Position numbers and translations under genes: made by a program
From: JAGQOZ01 sp041399205
GTDB taxonomy: Bacteria > Planctomycetota > Planctomycetia > Pirellulales > Pirellulaceae
Direction: 5' to 3'
Assembly (NCBI GenBank): GCA_041399205.1
Contig: JAWKTK010000011.1
Span: 62,001-126,000, forward strand
Length of the DNA stretch: 64,000 nucleotides
The notes under the pieces: generated by a model
What the model saw: the letters and a program-made list of their open reading frames with translations, nothing else
What the model was told of the DNA's origin: nothing
Database searches by the model: none
Shown: positions 44,061 through 53,319 of the stretch, one piece after another
Layout: each line of letters starts with the position of its first letter
How positions within the stretch are numbered: the first letter of the stretch is position 1

Positions 44061-45965
44061 CTAGGATGGCTGGAAACGCAGGTCCAACGTCAAGGGAAAG
44101 TCCGGATTCACCTGTGCCGGTGCTGCCGAATAATGGCCGCCCGAATGACCAAGCGAGCTAAACCGCACGCCGCGTCGACTTTCCGCTTCGTAAGCATTCA
44201 CCGGAAACGAACTAGGATTCAGACCACCCGGATGCTCGACATTGTAGCGACACCCGCCCAACGACCGCTTTTGCCATTGGTCATACAAATCGAACACCAG
44301 CGGCACGTCGACACCAATGGTTGGATGCAAACAATGCGGCGGCTGCCAAGCTCGATACCGAACCCCCGCCACATACTCTCCTTGCGTTCCAGTCGGATGT
44401 AGCGGCAGCGTGCGACCATTGCAGGTCACCGTATAACGGTCGTCCGTCATGCCGAATGTTTTGACTTGCAACCGTTGTAACGTAGAATCGACATAGCGTG
44501 ACGTAAATCCGCCGCCCGGTTCTTCGCCCAGAACGTACCACGGCTCAATCGCTTGACGCAGTTCTACTTTGACACTTCGCTGTGTAAATTCACCAATCTT
44601 CGGAAAGCGAAATTCAAAGTGCGGCGCAAACCAATCGAGCTCCATAGCATAGCCGGCGTCGCGAGTTTCGCTGATGACATCCTCAAAGTCTTGCCAAACA
44701 AAATGGGGCAGCAGAAAGCGATCGTGCAACGACGTGCGCCAATTGGTAATTTCCACTTCATAGGGCGATTCCCAAAACCGAGCGACCAAGCAGCGAAGCA
44801 ATAGTTGCTGAGTAAGGCTCATTCGCGCGTGCGGAGGCATTTCAAACGCGCGGAATTCAACCAAGCCCAATCGTCCCGAACTACTGTCCGGCGAAAAAAG
44901 CATATCAATGCAAAATTCGGCGCGATGCGTGTTGCCGGTCACATCCACCAACAAGTGGCGAAAAATGCGATCCACCAACCACGCAGGACAATTCATCTGC
45001 TGGCCAATCTGCTGGAAGGCAATCTTCAGTTCGTACGAAGAATCTTGTCGCCCTTCGTCCACTCGCGGAGCTTGGCTGGTAGGCCCGATAAAGCGTCCGG
45101 AAAACAAATACGAAAGCGATGGATGGTTGTGCCAATACGCTAGTAGGCTTTTCAGTAGATCTGGCCGACGCAAGAATGGACTATCACCGGGCGTCGGGCC
45201 GCCTAACACGACGTGGTTGCCGCCACCGGTACCGGTATGAGTGCCATCCAGATCAAACTTTTCCGTGCCCAACCGAGAAGCTCGCGCATCCTCATAAACA
45301 CTGGTTGTGATGTCTACCAATTCACTCCAGTTGTGTGCTGGATGCACATTCACTTCAATCACGCCCGGATCCGGAGTAACACTGAAATGCTGCAACCGGT
45401 CATCCTGCGGCGGGTGGTACCCTTCTATCACCACCGGCATTTGCAAGGACGCGGCGGTCTGTTCAATTGCCGTAACCAGCTCTAAGTAGTGCTCCAGCAA
45501 ATCCACCGGAGGCATGAAGATATGCAAGCGTCCGTGACGAGCTTCGACGCAAAGCGCGGTTCGTACAATATCGTTGGAAGTCGGCCGAGACGAGTCGTTG
45601 TCGGTCGTCTGTGCTTCGATCCCTCCTTCATCCAGGAAACGACCGTCGCCGCTTCCACTGGCCGGAGCGAATTGGTGAACCAAAGTCGATGCGTGCGAAT
45701 GAGCCTTCGCGGCCTGCCCGTTGGCCAGATGCATGCGTAATTGCTGATAGGAAGGCAATTCGGCACAAGCGTCAAAGGGATCGCGAGGGTACAGTTCCGC
45801 CAAGTGCTGGGCTTCGCCGATGTAGATCAAAGATTGCAGCGGCAGACGATAGCCCATCGGCGAATCACCTGGTATCAAGAACAGTTCTTCGATCGAACCG
45901 CCCATAAACCGCTTTGCCAACCGGGCTGCGATCCCCACCAGCGATATTGAAGCGGCAAGACGCAA
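44061..45965 (-). CDS. DUF2126 putative amidoligase (C-terminal part of transglutaminase-DUF2126 protein)
   Basis: This is the long intact part of one large gene (44061-47432, ~1,120 residues if repaired). Genuine sequence starts near 45895 with LFLIPGDSPMGYRLPLQSL; the Met at 45965 is in a displaced stretch and is not a real start. The DUF2126 domain shows GVIEVNVHPAHNWSELVDITTSVYEDARASRLGTEKF, DGTHTGTGGGNHVVLGG, DSPFLRRPDLLKSLLAYWHNHPSLSYLFSGRFIGPTSQAPR and HRAEFCIDMLFSP. This family is classed as a putative amidoligase related to glutamine synthetase-type enzymes, with a likely acidic Glu/Asp/His metal-ATP site. The ATP-grasp/alpha-E gene follows after 74 bases. Confidence 0.87.
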   Translation of the reverse strand: MRLAASISLVGIAARLAKRFMGGSIEELFLIPGDSPMGYRLPLQSLIYIGEAQHLAELYPRDPFDACAELPSYQQLRMHLANGQAAKAHSHASTLVHQFAPASGSGDGRFLDEGGIEAQTTDNDSSRPTSNDIVRTALCVEARHGRLHIFMPPVDLLEHYLELVTAIEQTAASLQMPVVIEGYHPPQDDRLQHFSVTPDPGVIEVNVHPAHNWSELVDITTSVYEDARASRLGTEKFDLDGTHTGTGGGNHVVLGGPTPGDSPFLRRPDLLKSLLAYWHNHPSLSYLFSGRFIGPTSQAPRVDEGRQDSSYELKIAFQQIGQQMNCPAWLVDRIFRHLLVDVTGNTHRAEFCIDMLFSPDSSSGRLGLVEFRAFEMPPHARMSLTQQLLLRCLVARFWESPYEVEITNWRTSLHDRFLLPHFVWQDFEDVISETRDAGYAMELDWFAPHFEFRFPKIGEFTQRSVKVELRQAIEPWYVLGEEPGGGFTSRYVDSTLQRLQVKTFGMTDDRYTVTCNGRTLPLHPTGTQGEYVAGVRYRAWQPPHCLHPTIGVDVPLVFDLYDQWQKRSLGGCRYNVEHPGGLNPSSFPVNAYEAESRRGVRFSSLGHSGGHYSAAPAQVNPDFPLTLDLRFQPS

Positions 45966-47432
45966 CCGACGGATGACGTGATGCCTTGTTCAAAAACACG
46001 AGCCAGCGTTTTCGTTCCGTTTCGTCTTCTAAACGGTTGTCGCGCAGGCTCGATTGGCGGGCAAACGACGTTCTTTCCACATGTAATAGAACGCATCTTC
46101 ATAGCCGTCAAGCGCATGCTGGCGTCCACGCTAAACGGTCCGCCAAGACGCGTGAACTGCCGAGCATCATCGGCGGTCATGCCGTAGTCCGTATCATCGT
46201 CGGCGTACCACTGCGGGTCTTGCCAAATCGGTTGACCATCTTTCGCCAGTAGCAGCGCAGCTGCCCAACGAGGAAGTGGTTCGCCAGGATACCATTTTTC
46301 CTTGTCCGTAATGCGGTAAGCCACCATCAGCAAATCGCTGCTGCAGTCGCTGAAAGAGCTGATTCGCTAGGTGGCGTTTGGTAGGCCCCAAAGCGGCAGT
46401 TTTCCATTCTTCGCCTTCCATGTCATCAATGGAAACAAACGTCGGTTCGCCACCCATGGTGAGGCGCACGTCTCCTTTTTCCAAGTGGACGTCAATGGCG
46501 TGACCGAGCGATTCGATACGATGCCACTGTTCTTCTGTATACGGCTTGGTGACTCGAGGCGTTTCATAAATTCGTTCCACCGACATCGCAAAATCGAATT
46601 GCGTTTCGCACAGCTCCAGCGTTCCGGAAATCGGTGCGGCCGATTGCGGTGACGGTGAATGCATGCCAACGGAATGTGTCCTTCGCCAGCAAGCAGGCCG
46701 GATGTAGGATCCAAGCCAATCCAACCTGCGCTCGGTAAATAAACCTCTGTCCACGCGTGCAGATCCGTGAAATCTTCTTCCGTTCCGCTGGGACCGTCCA
46801 GTGATTTTTGGTCTGGCTTCAGTTGAATCAGATAGCCGGAAACAAAACGGCTGGCAAATCCCAAGTGGCGCGGATGCAGCAATGAAAAGCGGAATCGCGG
46901 CACGAACCCTGCCGCAGCAGCAACGTTTCTTCAGGCGTTTGCACTCCGGGTTCCAAGCGAATCACATATTCAATGGCGTCTTGAACTTGCCGATTCAAGT
47001 CGACCAAAAAGTCAATGGTGCGTCGCGAGGTTCGATCACGACCGACGCCAGGAACTGCGAGAATCTGGGGCTAAGGGCATGGTTGCCAAATAGGGCGTAA
47101 ATCGTCCAGTTCGTTTTTCTGTGGGCAGGAAAGTCCGTGGCTTGTGGTTCCAAGAAGAAATCAAACGGATTGATCACCGTCATGTCAGCAATCAGTCGAC
47201 CTTGACTACCAAGTCTGTCACTCTTTCCGAGGAATAGAAGTGAGCCTGATAGTTGCCAAAGGTATCTTGTTGCCAGTTTAGAAAATGCTGTTCCGGTTGG
47301 ATGTTTAACGAATAGGCCACAATGGGCGTGCGACAATGGGCGGCTGGGTAAAGTCGCACCACTTGCGCCCAACGAAATGGGGCGATCGTAGTGGTATTCG
47401 GTTTGATGATGCAACGCTACTCGAATGGTCAT
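45880..47432 (-). pseudogene. N-terminal transglutaminase domain of the DUF2126 protein (many frameshifts)
   Basis: Starts MTIRVALHHQTEYHYDRPISLG at 47432. In order, but in changing frames, one reads QVVRLYPAAHCRTPIVAYSL, LIADMTVINPFDFFLEPQATDFP, SPRFSQFLASV, RRTIDFLVDLNRQVQDAIEY and LLLRQGSCRDSA (catalytic Cys). Then come RHLGFASRFVSGYLIQLKPD, DLHAWTEVYLPSAGWIGLDP (catalytic His and Asp), EKGDVRLTMGGEPTFVSIDD, WYPGEPLPRWAAALLLAKDG, YEDAFYYMWKERRLP and LARVFEQGITSSVG. All expected blocks are present and conserved, so the gene is complete except for at least eight indels. Indels without nonsense substitutions point to assembly errors rather than decay. Confidence 0.82.
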
Positions 47433-47504
47433 GCTTGGTTTCTTATTTGGGAAAAGAGCGATCATGAACGTCCGTGATGCCAAGACGTCTCGCCGATTCG
47501 CTGG

Positions 47505-48479
47505 TTATTGGGATTGTTGCTGCGAAGCGGTCCGTGCTTGCGGATTAGTAAAAAAGTCGTCGTGAACCGCGGCCCCAATTTCATTTAATTGAGTCTGCAG
47601 ATGATCAATAAATTGATGCATCCCTTTGCTGATGATGTCATTGATGCTGGTATAGTCAAACTCAGATCGCAGACGACCTATCAGCTGCTCTGACCGAAGC
47701 TGAAAGGTACCTCGTTCTGTACCGGTGATTCGCAACAAGGAATCTTGGATGGCAATCAAGCAATGGTGGGCCGAACGAGGAAAATCGCGACTAAGTAGCA
47801 AGAACTCAGCCACCCGTGAAGGCATGATCCGGCCATGTTCCCGTCGGTACATTTCTAAGGCCGAAGCGGAACGCAGCAAGGCCGACCAACGCACGACATC
47901 CAAAGTGCTGCCGATATCTTGTGGTCGAGGCAACAGCAGAAAGTATTGAACATCCACAATCCGCGACGTCTTGTCCGCTCGTTCCAGCAAACGTCCCATT
48001 CGGGCAAAATGCCACGGTTCGCCGTGGGACATGGTGCTATAAATCAAACCGATAATCGTGCTGCTGGCCAACTTGATGCGATCACAGAATTCGCTCAATT
48101 CCGTCAGCGAATCCTTTTCTTTTTCGGCCGCAACAACCATCAGGTAGAATTTGTTCAGCTGTTCCCAAATGGCCACGGGAAAGACTTCGCGAACGGTTCG
48201 AGCGTTCTCTCGAGCTCGTGAAACACACGAAATGATCGAATTGTCATACTCTTGATCGAACGCAAGAAACTGAATCACATTGCTGCGATTCGCGACTCCG
48301 TACTTTTCGTCAAAGAAGCTCTGATCGCCGGTGGTGAAGACCAGGGGTGACCATTGATCTTGGAGCGAACTGCCATCGCCCATGGTCAGGCTAGAATTGA
48401 CATCCAGAAAACGAGCTACATTTTCAGCGCGTTCAATATGTCGGCTGATGAAAACCGAATCCGCCACTCGACTAAGCAT
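47505..48479 (-). CDS. Stand-alone alpha-E domain protein (DUF403)
   Basis: 324 residues, all-alpha, beginning with the family signature MLSRVADSVFISRHIERAENVARFLDVN. Further landmarks are FLAFDQEYDNSIISCVSRARENARTVREVFPVAIWEQLN, FARMGRLLERADKTSRIVDVQYFLLLP, VVRWSALLRSASALEMYRRE and FPRSAHHCLIAIQDSLLRI. Alpha-E proteins always occur with circularly permuted ATP-grasp enzymes and are thought to be their partner or substrate-holding subunit. The gene overlaps the end of the upstream ATP-grasp frame by 64 bases, and the transglutaminase-DUF2126 gene starts 72 bases downstream. Its frame is intact. Confidence 0.9.
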   Translation of the reverse strand: MLSRVADSVFISRHIERAENVARFLDVNSSLTMGDGSSLQDQWSPLVFTTGDQSFFDEKYGVANRSNVIQFLAFDQEYDNSIISCVSRARENARTVREVFPVAIWEQLNKFYLMVVAAEKEKDSLTELSEFCDRIKLASSTIIGLIYSTMSHGEPWHFARMGRLLERADKTSRIVDVQYFLLLPRPQDIGSTLDVVRWSALLRSASALEMYRREHGRIMPSRVAEFLLLSRDFPRSAHHCLIAIQDSLLRITGTERGTFQLRSEQLIGRLRSEFDYTSINDIISKGMHQFIDHLQTQLNEIGAAVHDDFFTNPQARTASQQQSQ

Positions 48480-49993
48480 TGCCTGATCACTTTCTTCTTT
48501 GGCGGATTAAACCGTATTGGACACAGCCGAAAAATCCTCCTGCGGCACGAATCTCGTTCCTCAAAACGCAAGACCCACGTATCTTTGCTTCCGCCGCCCT
48601 GCGAAGAATTAACCACCATCGAACCTTCTCGCAAAGCAACTCGAGTTAACCCGCCGGGCATGACAAAAATGTCTTTTCCGCATAGCACAAACGGACGCAA
48701 ATCAACATGCCGAGGACACAATTCTCCCTGCACCATGGTCGGGACGGTGGAAAGTTGCAGCATGGGCTGAGCGATATAGTTCCGAGGGTTATCGCGAATG
48801 GCCGCCGCACATTCGTCTCGTTCCGCTTGCGACGCCGTGGGACCCATCAAGATGCCGTAACCGCCCGATTCGTTGGTTGGTTTGACGACTAGTTCGTCTA
48901 AGTGTGACAACACGTAGTCACAGTCTTCCGGCTTGGAACAAACATACGTCGGAACGTTGGACAGGATAGCATCTTCGCTCATATAGTATCGAATAATTTC
49001 CGGCACATACGCATAGATCGCCTTGTCGTCCGCGATGCCGGAACCCGGAGCGTTGGCCAACGTGACGTTTCCTTTGCGGTAAACGTCCATGATGCCTGGC
49101 ACGCCCAAAACGGAGTCTTCGCGAAATACCTGCGGGTCCAAAAAGTCGTCATCAATCCGGCGATAAATCACGTCTACTCGTTGCAAGCCATGCGTCGTGC
49201 ATTTGTAGACGAAGTCGCCTTCCACAATCAGATCGGGACCTTGGACCAGTTCCACGCCCATTTGCTGAGCTAAGAAGGTGTGTTCGAAATAGGCGGAGTT
49301 GTATACGCCCGGTGTCAGCAGGACGGCGGTCGGATGTTCAGTCTTGGTCGAAGCACAGGACAACAGCGTATCTAACAACCGTTCTGGATAATCTTCAACC
49401 GGCAATACCGACATCCCTTCGAAGACTTGCGAAAATGTCCGCTTCATCAATTCGCGATTTTCTAACACGTAAGAAACGCCCGAAGGACAGCGGCAGTTGT
49501 CTTCCAAAACATAAACCGTGCCGTCCGAATGCCGAACCAAGTCCACACCGCTAATGTGACACCACACACCTTGCGGAGGATGAAATCCCTGAAGTTGTTG
49601 GCGGTATGTTTTGGCCGTCCGAATCAAGTCTTCCGGTACAACGCCGTCTTTGATGATCTTTTGTTCGTTGTAAATGTCATCAATAAAATAGTTTAACGCT
49701 CGAACTCGTTGCTCTAAGCCCTTGCGAATTCGGTTCCATTCCTTCGCTTCGACAATCCGAGGCACCAGATCGAACGGCCAGATTTTTTCCGTCCCCTGTT
49801 CATGACCGTAGACGGTGAAGGTGATTCCTAGATTGAAAAGACTCGCTTCGGCCGTTCGCTGGCGCCGCTGAATTTCTTCGTCCGAAATAGAACGCAAACG
49901 ACTCACAAAGCGTCGACTGTGCGCTCGCGGCACCCCGTCCGCTTGCAGTAATTCGTCGTATCCGTCGTTTTGCTGATAGCCGTCACTAAACAT
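48416..49993 (-). CDS. Circularly permuted type 2 ATP-grasp ligase (DUF404/DUF407)
   Basis: First gene of the leftward five-gene cluster, 525 residues as read. Landmarks are ASLFNLGITFTVYGHEQGTEKIWPFDLVPRI, DNCRCPSGVSYVLENR, VLLTPGVYNSAYFEHTFLAQQMGVELVQGPDL, YRRIDDDFLDP, TLANAPGSGIADDKAIYAYVPEIIRYY, LVVKPTNESGGYGI and the conserved end SSQGGGSKDTWVL. These include the permuted ATP-grasp nucleotide- and Mg-binding residues (Lys of VVKP, the acidic IDDDF). The family normally ends just after DTWVL; here the frame runs ~45 residues further into the alpha-E gene, so a shift near 48575 is suspected. An alternative frame ends 9 bases before the alpha-E start. It should form an amide or peptide bond with ATP. 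Confidence 0.9.
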   Translation of the reverse strand: MFSDGYQQNDGYDELLQADGVPRAHSRRFVSRLRSISDEEIQRRQRTAEASLFNLGITFTVYGHEQGTEKIWPFDLVPRIVEAKEWNRIRKGLEQRVRALNYFIDDIYNEQKIIKDGVVPEDLIRTAKTYRQQLQGFHPPQGVWCHISGVDLVRHSDGTVYVLEDNCRCPSGVSYVLENRELMKRTFSQVFEGMSVLPVEDYPERLLDTLLSCASTKTEHPTAVLLTPGVYNSAYFEHTFLAQQMGVELVQGPDLIVEGDFVYKCTTHGLQRVDVIYRRIDDDFLDPQVFREDSVLGVPGIMDVYRKGNVTLANAPGSGIADDKAIYAYVPEIIRYYMSEDAILSNVPTYVCSKPEDCDYVLSHLDELVVKPTNESGGYGILMGPTASQAERDECAAAIRDNPRNYIAQPMLQLSTVPTMVQGELCPRHVDLRPFVLCGKDIFVMPGGLTRVALREGSMVVNSSQGGGSKDTWVLRFEERDSCRRRIFRLCPIRFNPPKKKVIRQCLVEWRIRFSSADILNALKM

Positions 49994-50381
49994 GTTTTCA
50001 CCGTACTGGGTTCAAGAACGGTCAACGTCATAGCAAACGGTGTGCCGTCGACTATCAAGTCAAAAAGCCGCAGACTGCGCGCTAGGAATCCATCGGACTG
50101 ATTAAAACATGCGCGATACTTGCCAAGTCCGTGACCATTGAGATCGTACTGCCTTCAGTGACAGTGTATTGTCGCATCGGCATGTTCACCAGTCTTTAAT
50201 GACAACATTATGGACGAATTGCACCGCCCAGCATGCGTGCCCCCGAGATGGCGGCGGTGTCTTTGACTCAGGCCCCGATTGTCTTGCCAATCCGTTCGAA
50301 AATGGACGAACCGATAAGCTGTCTCCAGCCCGTGATGTGTTTGGTTTCCGCGAATGGCGCGAGGTGCGCCGCTGTGACCGA
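49994..50381. other. 388-base non-coding region upstream of the ATP-grasp cluster
   Basis: This presumably contains the promoter of the leftward ATP-grasp/alpha-E cluster and the end of the DUF1559 transcript. No credible gene or clear hairpin was seen. Confidence 0.45.
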
Positions 50382-51465
50382 CTAGTTGTCTTCACCAGCG
50401 CGAGTGGCTAGGGCTTGCCAAACGGGCAGGTGGATGGCATCGCCATAAAACTTGACGCTGCCATCGGCTTTGGCGGCTAAGACTCCGTTGAGGTGATCAC
50501 TGCGAGCAGAAGCCCAGGTTTCACCCGATTCGGGACCCATTGGCGGTGCTGATTCACAGTGCAATGGATTACGATTCGGAATTCGGCTTTCACAGCTGTT
50601 GATGCGGTCAGGCGATCGTGAATTCGGTCCGAACATATGCGAATAGGTACTCGCTCCCATCGAACCACACGTCCACACGCCTCGAATATCTTCCGAATAT
50701 GCCGGATTGGATGCGTCGCCGTCCCAGGTCAACAGTTCGCTGATGATGATGGTTTGCGCCATGCCATCCGTGATGTCTTCTCGTTTGGTGCCTTGGCCTC
50801 GAGCAAACATGGCAACGCCTGGCGGAGTTCCGTTGGCCAAATCAAAGTCCTGATACCCTGGGATCATCTTGATGGTCATGACGCCCCGTTTTCTTTCGTC
50901 TTGCCAATCATGGGGAATCAGATCGTTGCCTTCGATGGATGTGATGTAGTGTTCGGAACCCAAACATGCCACATAGTTTCCTTTCGAAAGACTCTCTAAC
51001 GCCGTCGTGGGTGATTCGTGCAATTTGGTCGGAATCGGCTGCTGGGGCATTTAAGATCGGCAGGAGTAAAGCGGCCGAGGTAACCGGTTTGGTTTTCACA
51101 TTCGTCACACGCTTGCCAACGCACAGTCATGCAGCGTTCCAGATACGAAAGTTGGTCTGCATCCAAATGGCCAATGATCTGCATCGCCCAATTGGGGCCG
51201 GCGCACGGATTTCCTTGCGTGCACCGAGCGAATTGTACGCTTCTGCGGTACAGCTAGGCACGGCCACCGGAAAACTACCGTACGTACGTTCGTAGTTTTG
51301 GACCGCAAAGACAATCCGCTTCATGTTGCTCATGCATTGCGACCGACGCGCGGATTCTCGAGCGAAATTGATCGCGGGCACAACCAGCAAAATCAAAATG
51401 GCCACAATCGAAATCACCACCAGCAATTCTGTTAACGTAAATGCCGAACGGTCCGTTTTGGCCAT
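50382..51465 (-). CDS. DUF1559 pilin-like protein (frameshifted)
   Basis: From the ATG at 51465 (GGAG 8 bases upstream) the protein starts with a type IV pilin/pseudopilin leader: RSAFTLTELLVVISIVAILILLVVPAINFARESARRSQCMSNMKRI, cleaved before the Phe. The DUF1559 domain follows but changes frame twice. After ARKEIRA (near 51205) it continues as GPNWAMQIIGHLDADQLSYLERC, and near 51060 it continues as PQQPIPTKLHESPTTALESLSKGNYVACLGSEHY. From there it reads intact to 50382, including GTPPGVAMFARGQGTKREDITDGMAQTIIISELL and DHLNGVLAAKADGSVKFYGDAIHLPVWQALATRAGEDN. The repaired length is about 361 residues, normal for this large planctomycete family. The function is unknown; it is likely surface-exposed. 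Confidence 0.85.
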
Positions 51466-51486
51466 GTGTACTACTCCGTCATACGC

Positions 51487-52952
51487 CTAGGCAATGATCT
51501 GGTGTAACGGATCAACGTGTTCTACGCCAACCAGCTTTTGATCCAAGCCGCCATGGAAATAGGATAGATTATTGGGATCCAGTCCCAACTGATTCAGAAT
51601 GGTGGCGTGCAGTCGTTTGACATGCAAAGGTTCCACGGCCTGCGATCCCAGTTCATCCGTTTCGCCCAGCGAAACGCCGCCCTTGATGCCGCCGCCTGCC
51701 ATCCACATGGTAAATCCATACGAATTGTGATCTCGTCCGGACCCTTCGGCATATTCCGCGGTTGGTTGACGTCCGAATTCGCCTCCCAAATCACCAGTGT
51801 TTCTTCCAATAAGCCTCGCTCTTTCAAATCGGTCAACAACCCGGCAATCGGTTTGTCGGTTCGACCTGCATGATAGTTGTGATTGTGTTCCAAATTGCCA
51901 TGCGCGTCCCAGTTGTCGTCGTTATGTGCTCCGCCGGAATACAATTGGATAAACCGAACACCGCGTTCCACCAGTCGGCGAGCCAGCAAGCAGCGCCGAC
52001 CAAATTCTTCCGTCTGCTTGTTGTCCACACCGTACAACGCTTTGGTCTGTTCTGATTCTTGGCTCAAGTCCACGGCTTCTGGTGCGTGTTGCTGCATGTT
52101 GTACGCCAATTCATAGCTGGCAATCCGAGCGGCTAAGTTGCTGTTGTCGATGCGTTCCAGTTGATGCCGAGTGTTATAGGAACGAAGTGAATCGAGCATC
52201 TTGCGTTGGACAGAATCGGTCATGTGCGCAGGGACCGCCAAGTCCAATATCGGTTCGCCCTTACTTCGAACCACGGTCCCTTGGTACGTGGCAGGCATGA
52301 AGCCAGACGACCAGTTCTTGGCGCCGCTGATCGGCCCGCCCGTTGGATCTAACATCACCACAAAGCCTGGTAGGTTTTCATTTACGCTGCCCAGCCCGTA
52401 GTTGGCCCACGATCCTAAACACGGACTGCCCGAAAGAATCTTACCGGAATTCATCATCAACATGGCCGAACCATGAATGGGCGAATCGGCCGTCATGGAG
52501 TGAATAAAGGCAATATCGTCCACTCGCTGAGCTAAATGGGGAAACAGGTCACTAACCCATTTGCCGCATTCACCGTACTGGTTGAACTTCCAACGAGGTT
52601 CCACGATACGACCTTTGTTCCGATGCCCGCCTCGACCAAACGTCTTCACTTCCACCGTCTTCCCGTCCATGCCGTACATGTTGGGCTTGTAATCAAAGGT
52701 GTCGATATGGCTGGGCCCGCCGTACATGAACAGAAAAATCACCGATTTGGCTTTGGCCGCAAAGTGCGGAGCCTTCGCTGCCAGCGGGTTTTGAAACGTC
52801 GTGGTTCCATCCGCCGCCACCGATTGCTGTGACAAGAAACCGTCATTCGACAACAAGCTGGACAAAGCAACACCGGTGAAGCCAGCGCCGGCATTCCAGA
52901 GGAATTCGCGACGAGTTCTACCGCAGAAGTTTTTGTGATTCGGTTGGCTCAT
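51487..52952 (-). CDS. Tat-exported DUF1501 protein (pair 3, one frameshift)
   Basis: The ATG at 52952 has AGAGGAA 6 bases upstream; a TTG at 52958 is less likely. The Tat signal is TRREFLWNAGAGFTGVALSSL. The domain reads KSVIFLFMYGGPSHIDTFDYKPNM, IHSMTADSPIHGSAMLMMNSGKILSGSPCLGSWANYGLG, KALYGVDNKQTEEFG, FIQLYSGGAHNDDNWDAHG, LLEETLVIW. At 51785 one G is missing from a GGGG run. The continuation GGEFGRQPTAEYAEGSGRDHNSYGFTMWMAGGGIKGG is therefore in the next frame, to the stop at 51487. The repaired length is about 489 residues. It follows the third PSCyt/DUF1553 gene, separated by a 39-bp tandem repeat and a palindromic element. Confidence 0.9.
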
Positions 52953-52991
52953 AATCAATTCCTCTGTTTAGGTTGTGTTGGCTGATGGGTA

Positions 52992-53186
52992 GCCCGACAC
53001 TTTTAAGTTTCGAATTCGCGGTTTTTCCCAGCCCGACACTTTTAAGTTTCGAATTCGCGGTTTTTCCCAGCCCGACACTTTTAAGTTTCGAATTCGCGGT
53101 TTTTCCCAGCCCGACACTTTTGAGTTTCAAATTCGCGGTTTTTCCTAGCCCGACACTTTTGAGTTTCAAATTCGCGGTTTTTCCTA
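52992..53186. repeat. Five tandem copies of a 39-bp repeat
   Basis: Units start at 52992, 53031, 53070, 53109 and 53148 (GCCCGACACTTTT...), exactly 39 bases apart. The first three are identical over most of their length; the last two share substitutions (GAGTTTCAAATTCGCGG for AAGTTTCGAATTCGCGG; CCTA for CCCA at the end). The sixth unit start, at 53187, is the left arm of the palindromic element. Because 39 is a multiple of 3, both strands show spurious open frames with 13-residue repeats. It lies between the two genes of a leftward operon. Confidence 0.92.
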
Positions 53187-53252
53187 GCCCGAAACGTAAG
53201 TGAGGGAAAAAACGGACACTCCGAAATCCCTCGCTGACGCTTCGGGCTAGGA
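53182..53252. repeat. Dispersed inverted-repeat element, copy 2
   Basis: The left arm 53182-53207 (starting TCCTAGCCCGAAACG) is identical to that of the copy at 20279. The right arm 53227-53252 (ending GACGCTTCGGGCTAGGA) differs from that copy at only two positions. The 19-base centre differs. The arms pair with each other except for a few mismatches. It adjoins the 39-bp tandem array, whose units begin with the related AGCCCGACAC. Confidence 0.85.
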
Positions 53253-53319
53253 AATTCCGCCGGAAAATGCAAAATCGCAACTTCAAAACGCGTCAGCAAG
53301 GGAATTCCGTATCGCTGAC

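Noticed and set aside
40490..48479. Interpretation of the whole amidoligase cluster as a decayed operon
   Set aside because: Catalytic residues and all conserved blocks remain, only single-base indels are seen, and neighbouring essential genes show the same defect, so error is preferred.
50169..50411. Short open frames on both strands upstream of the ATP-grasp cluster
   Set aside because: No start signals or domains; they overlap each other on opposite strands.
52992..53252. CRISPR array
   Set aside because: The 39-bp units are contiguous with no unique spacers.
52918..53286. Minus-strand open frame with 13-residue repeats (GLGKTANLKLKSV type)
   Set aside because: It is a translation of the 39-bp non-coding tandem array plus flanks; the array is equally open on the other strand, and no start signal or domain exists.
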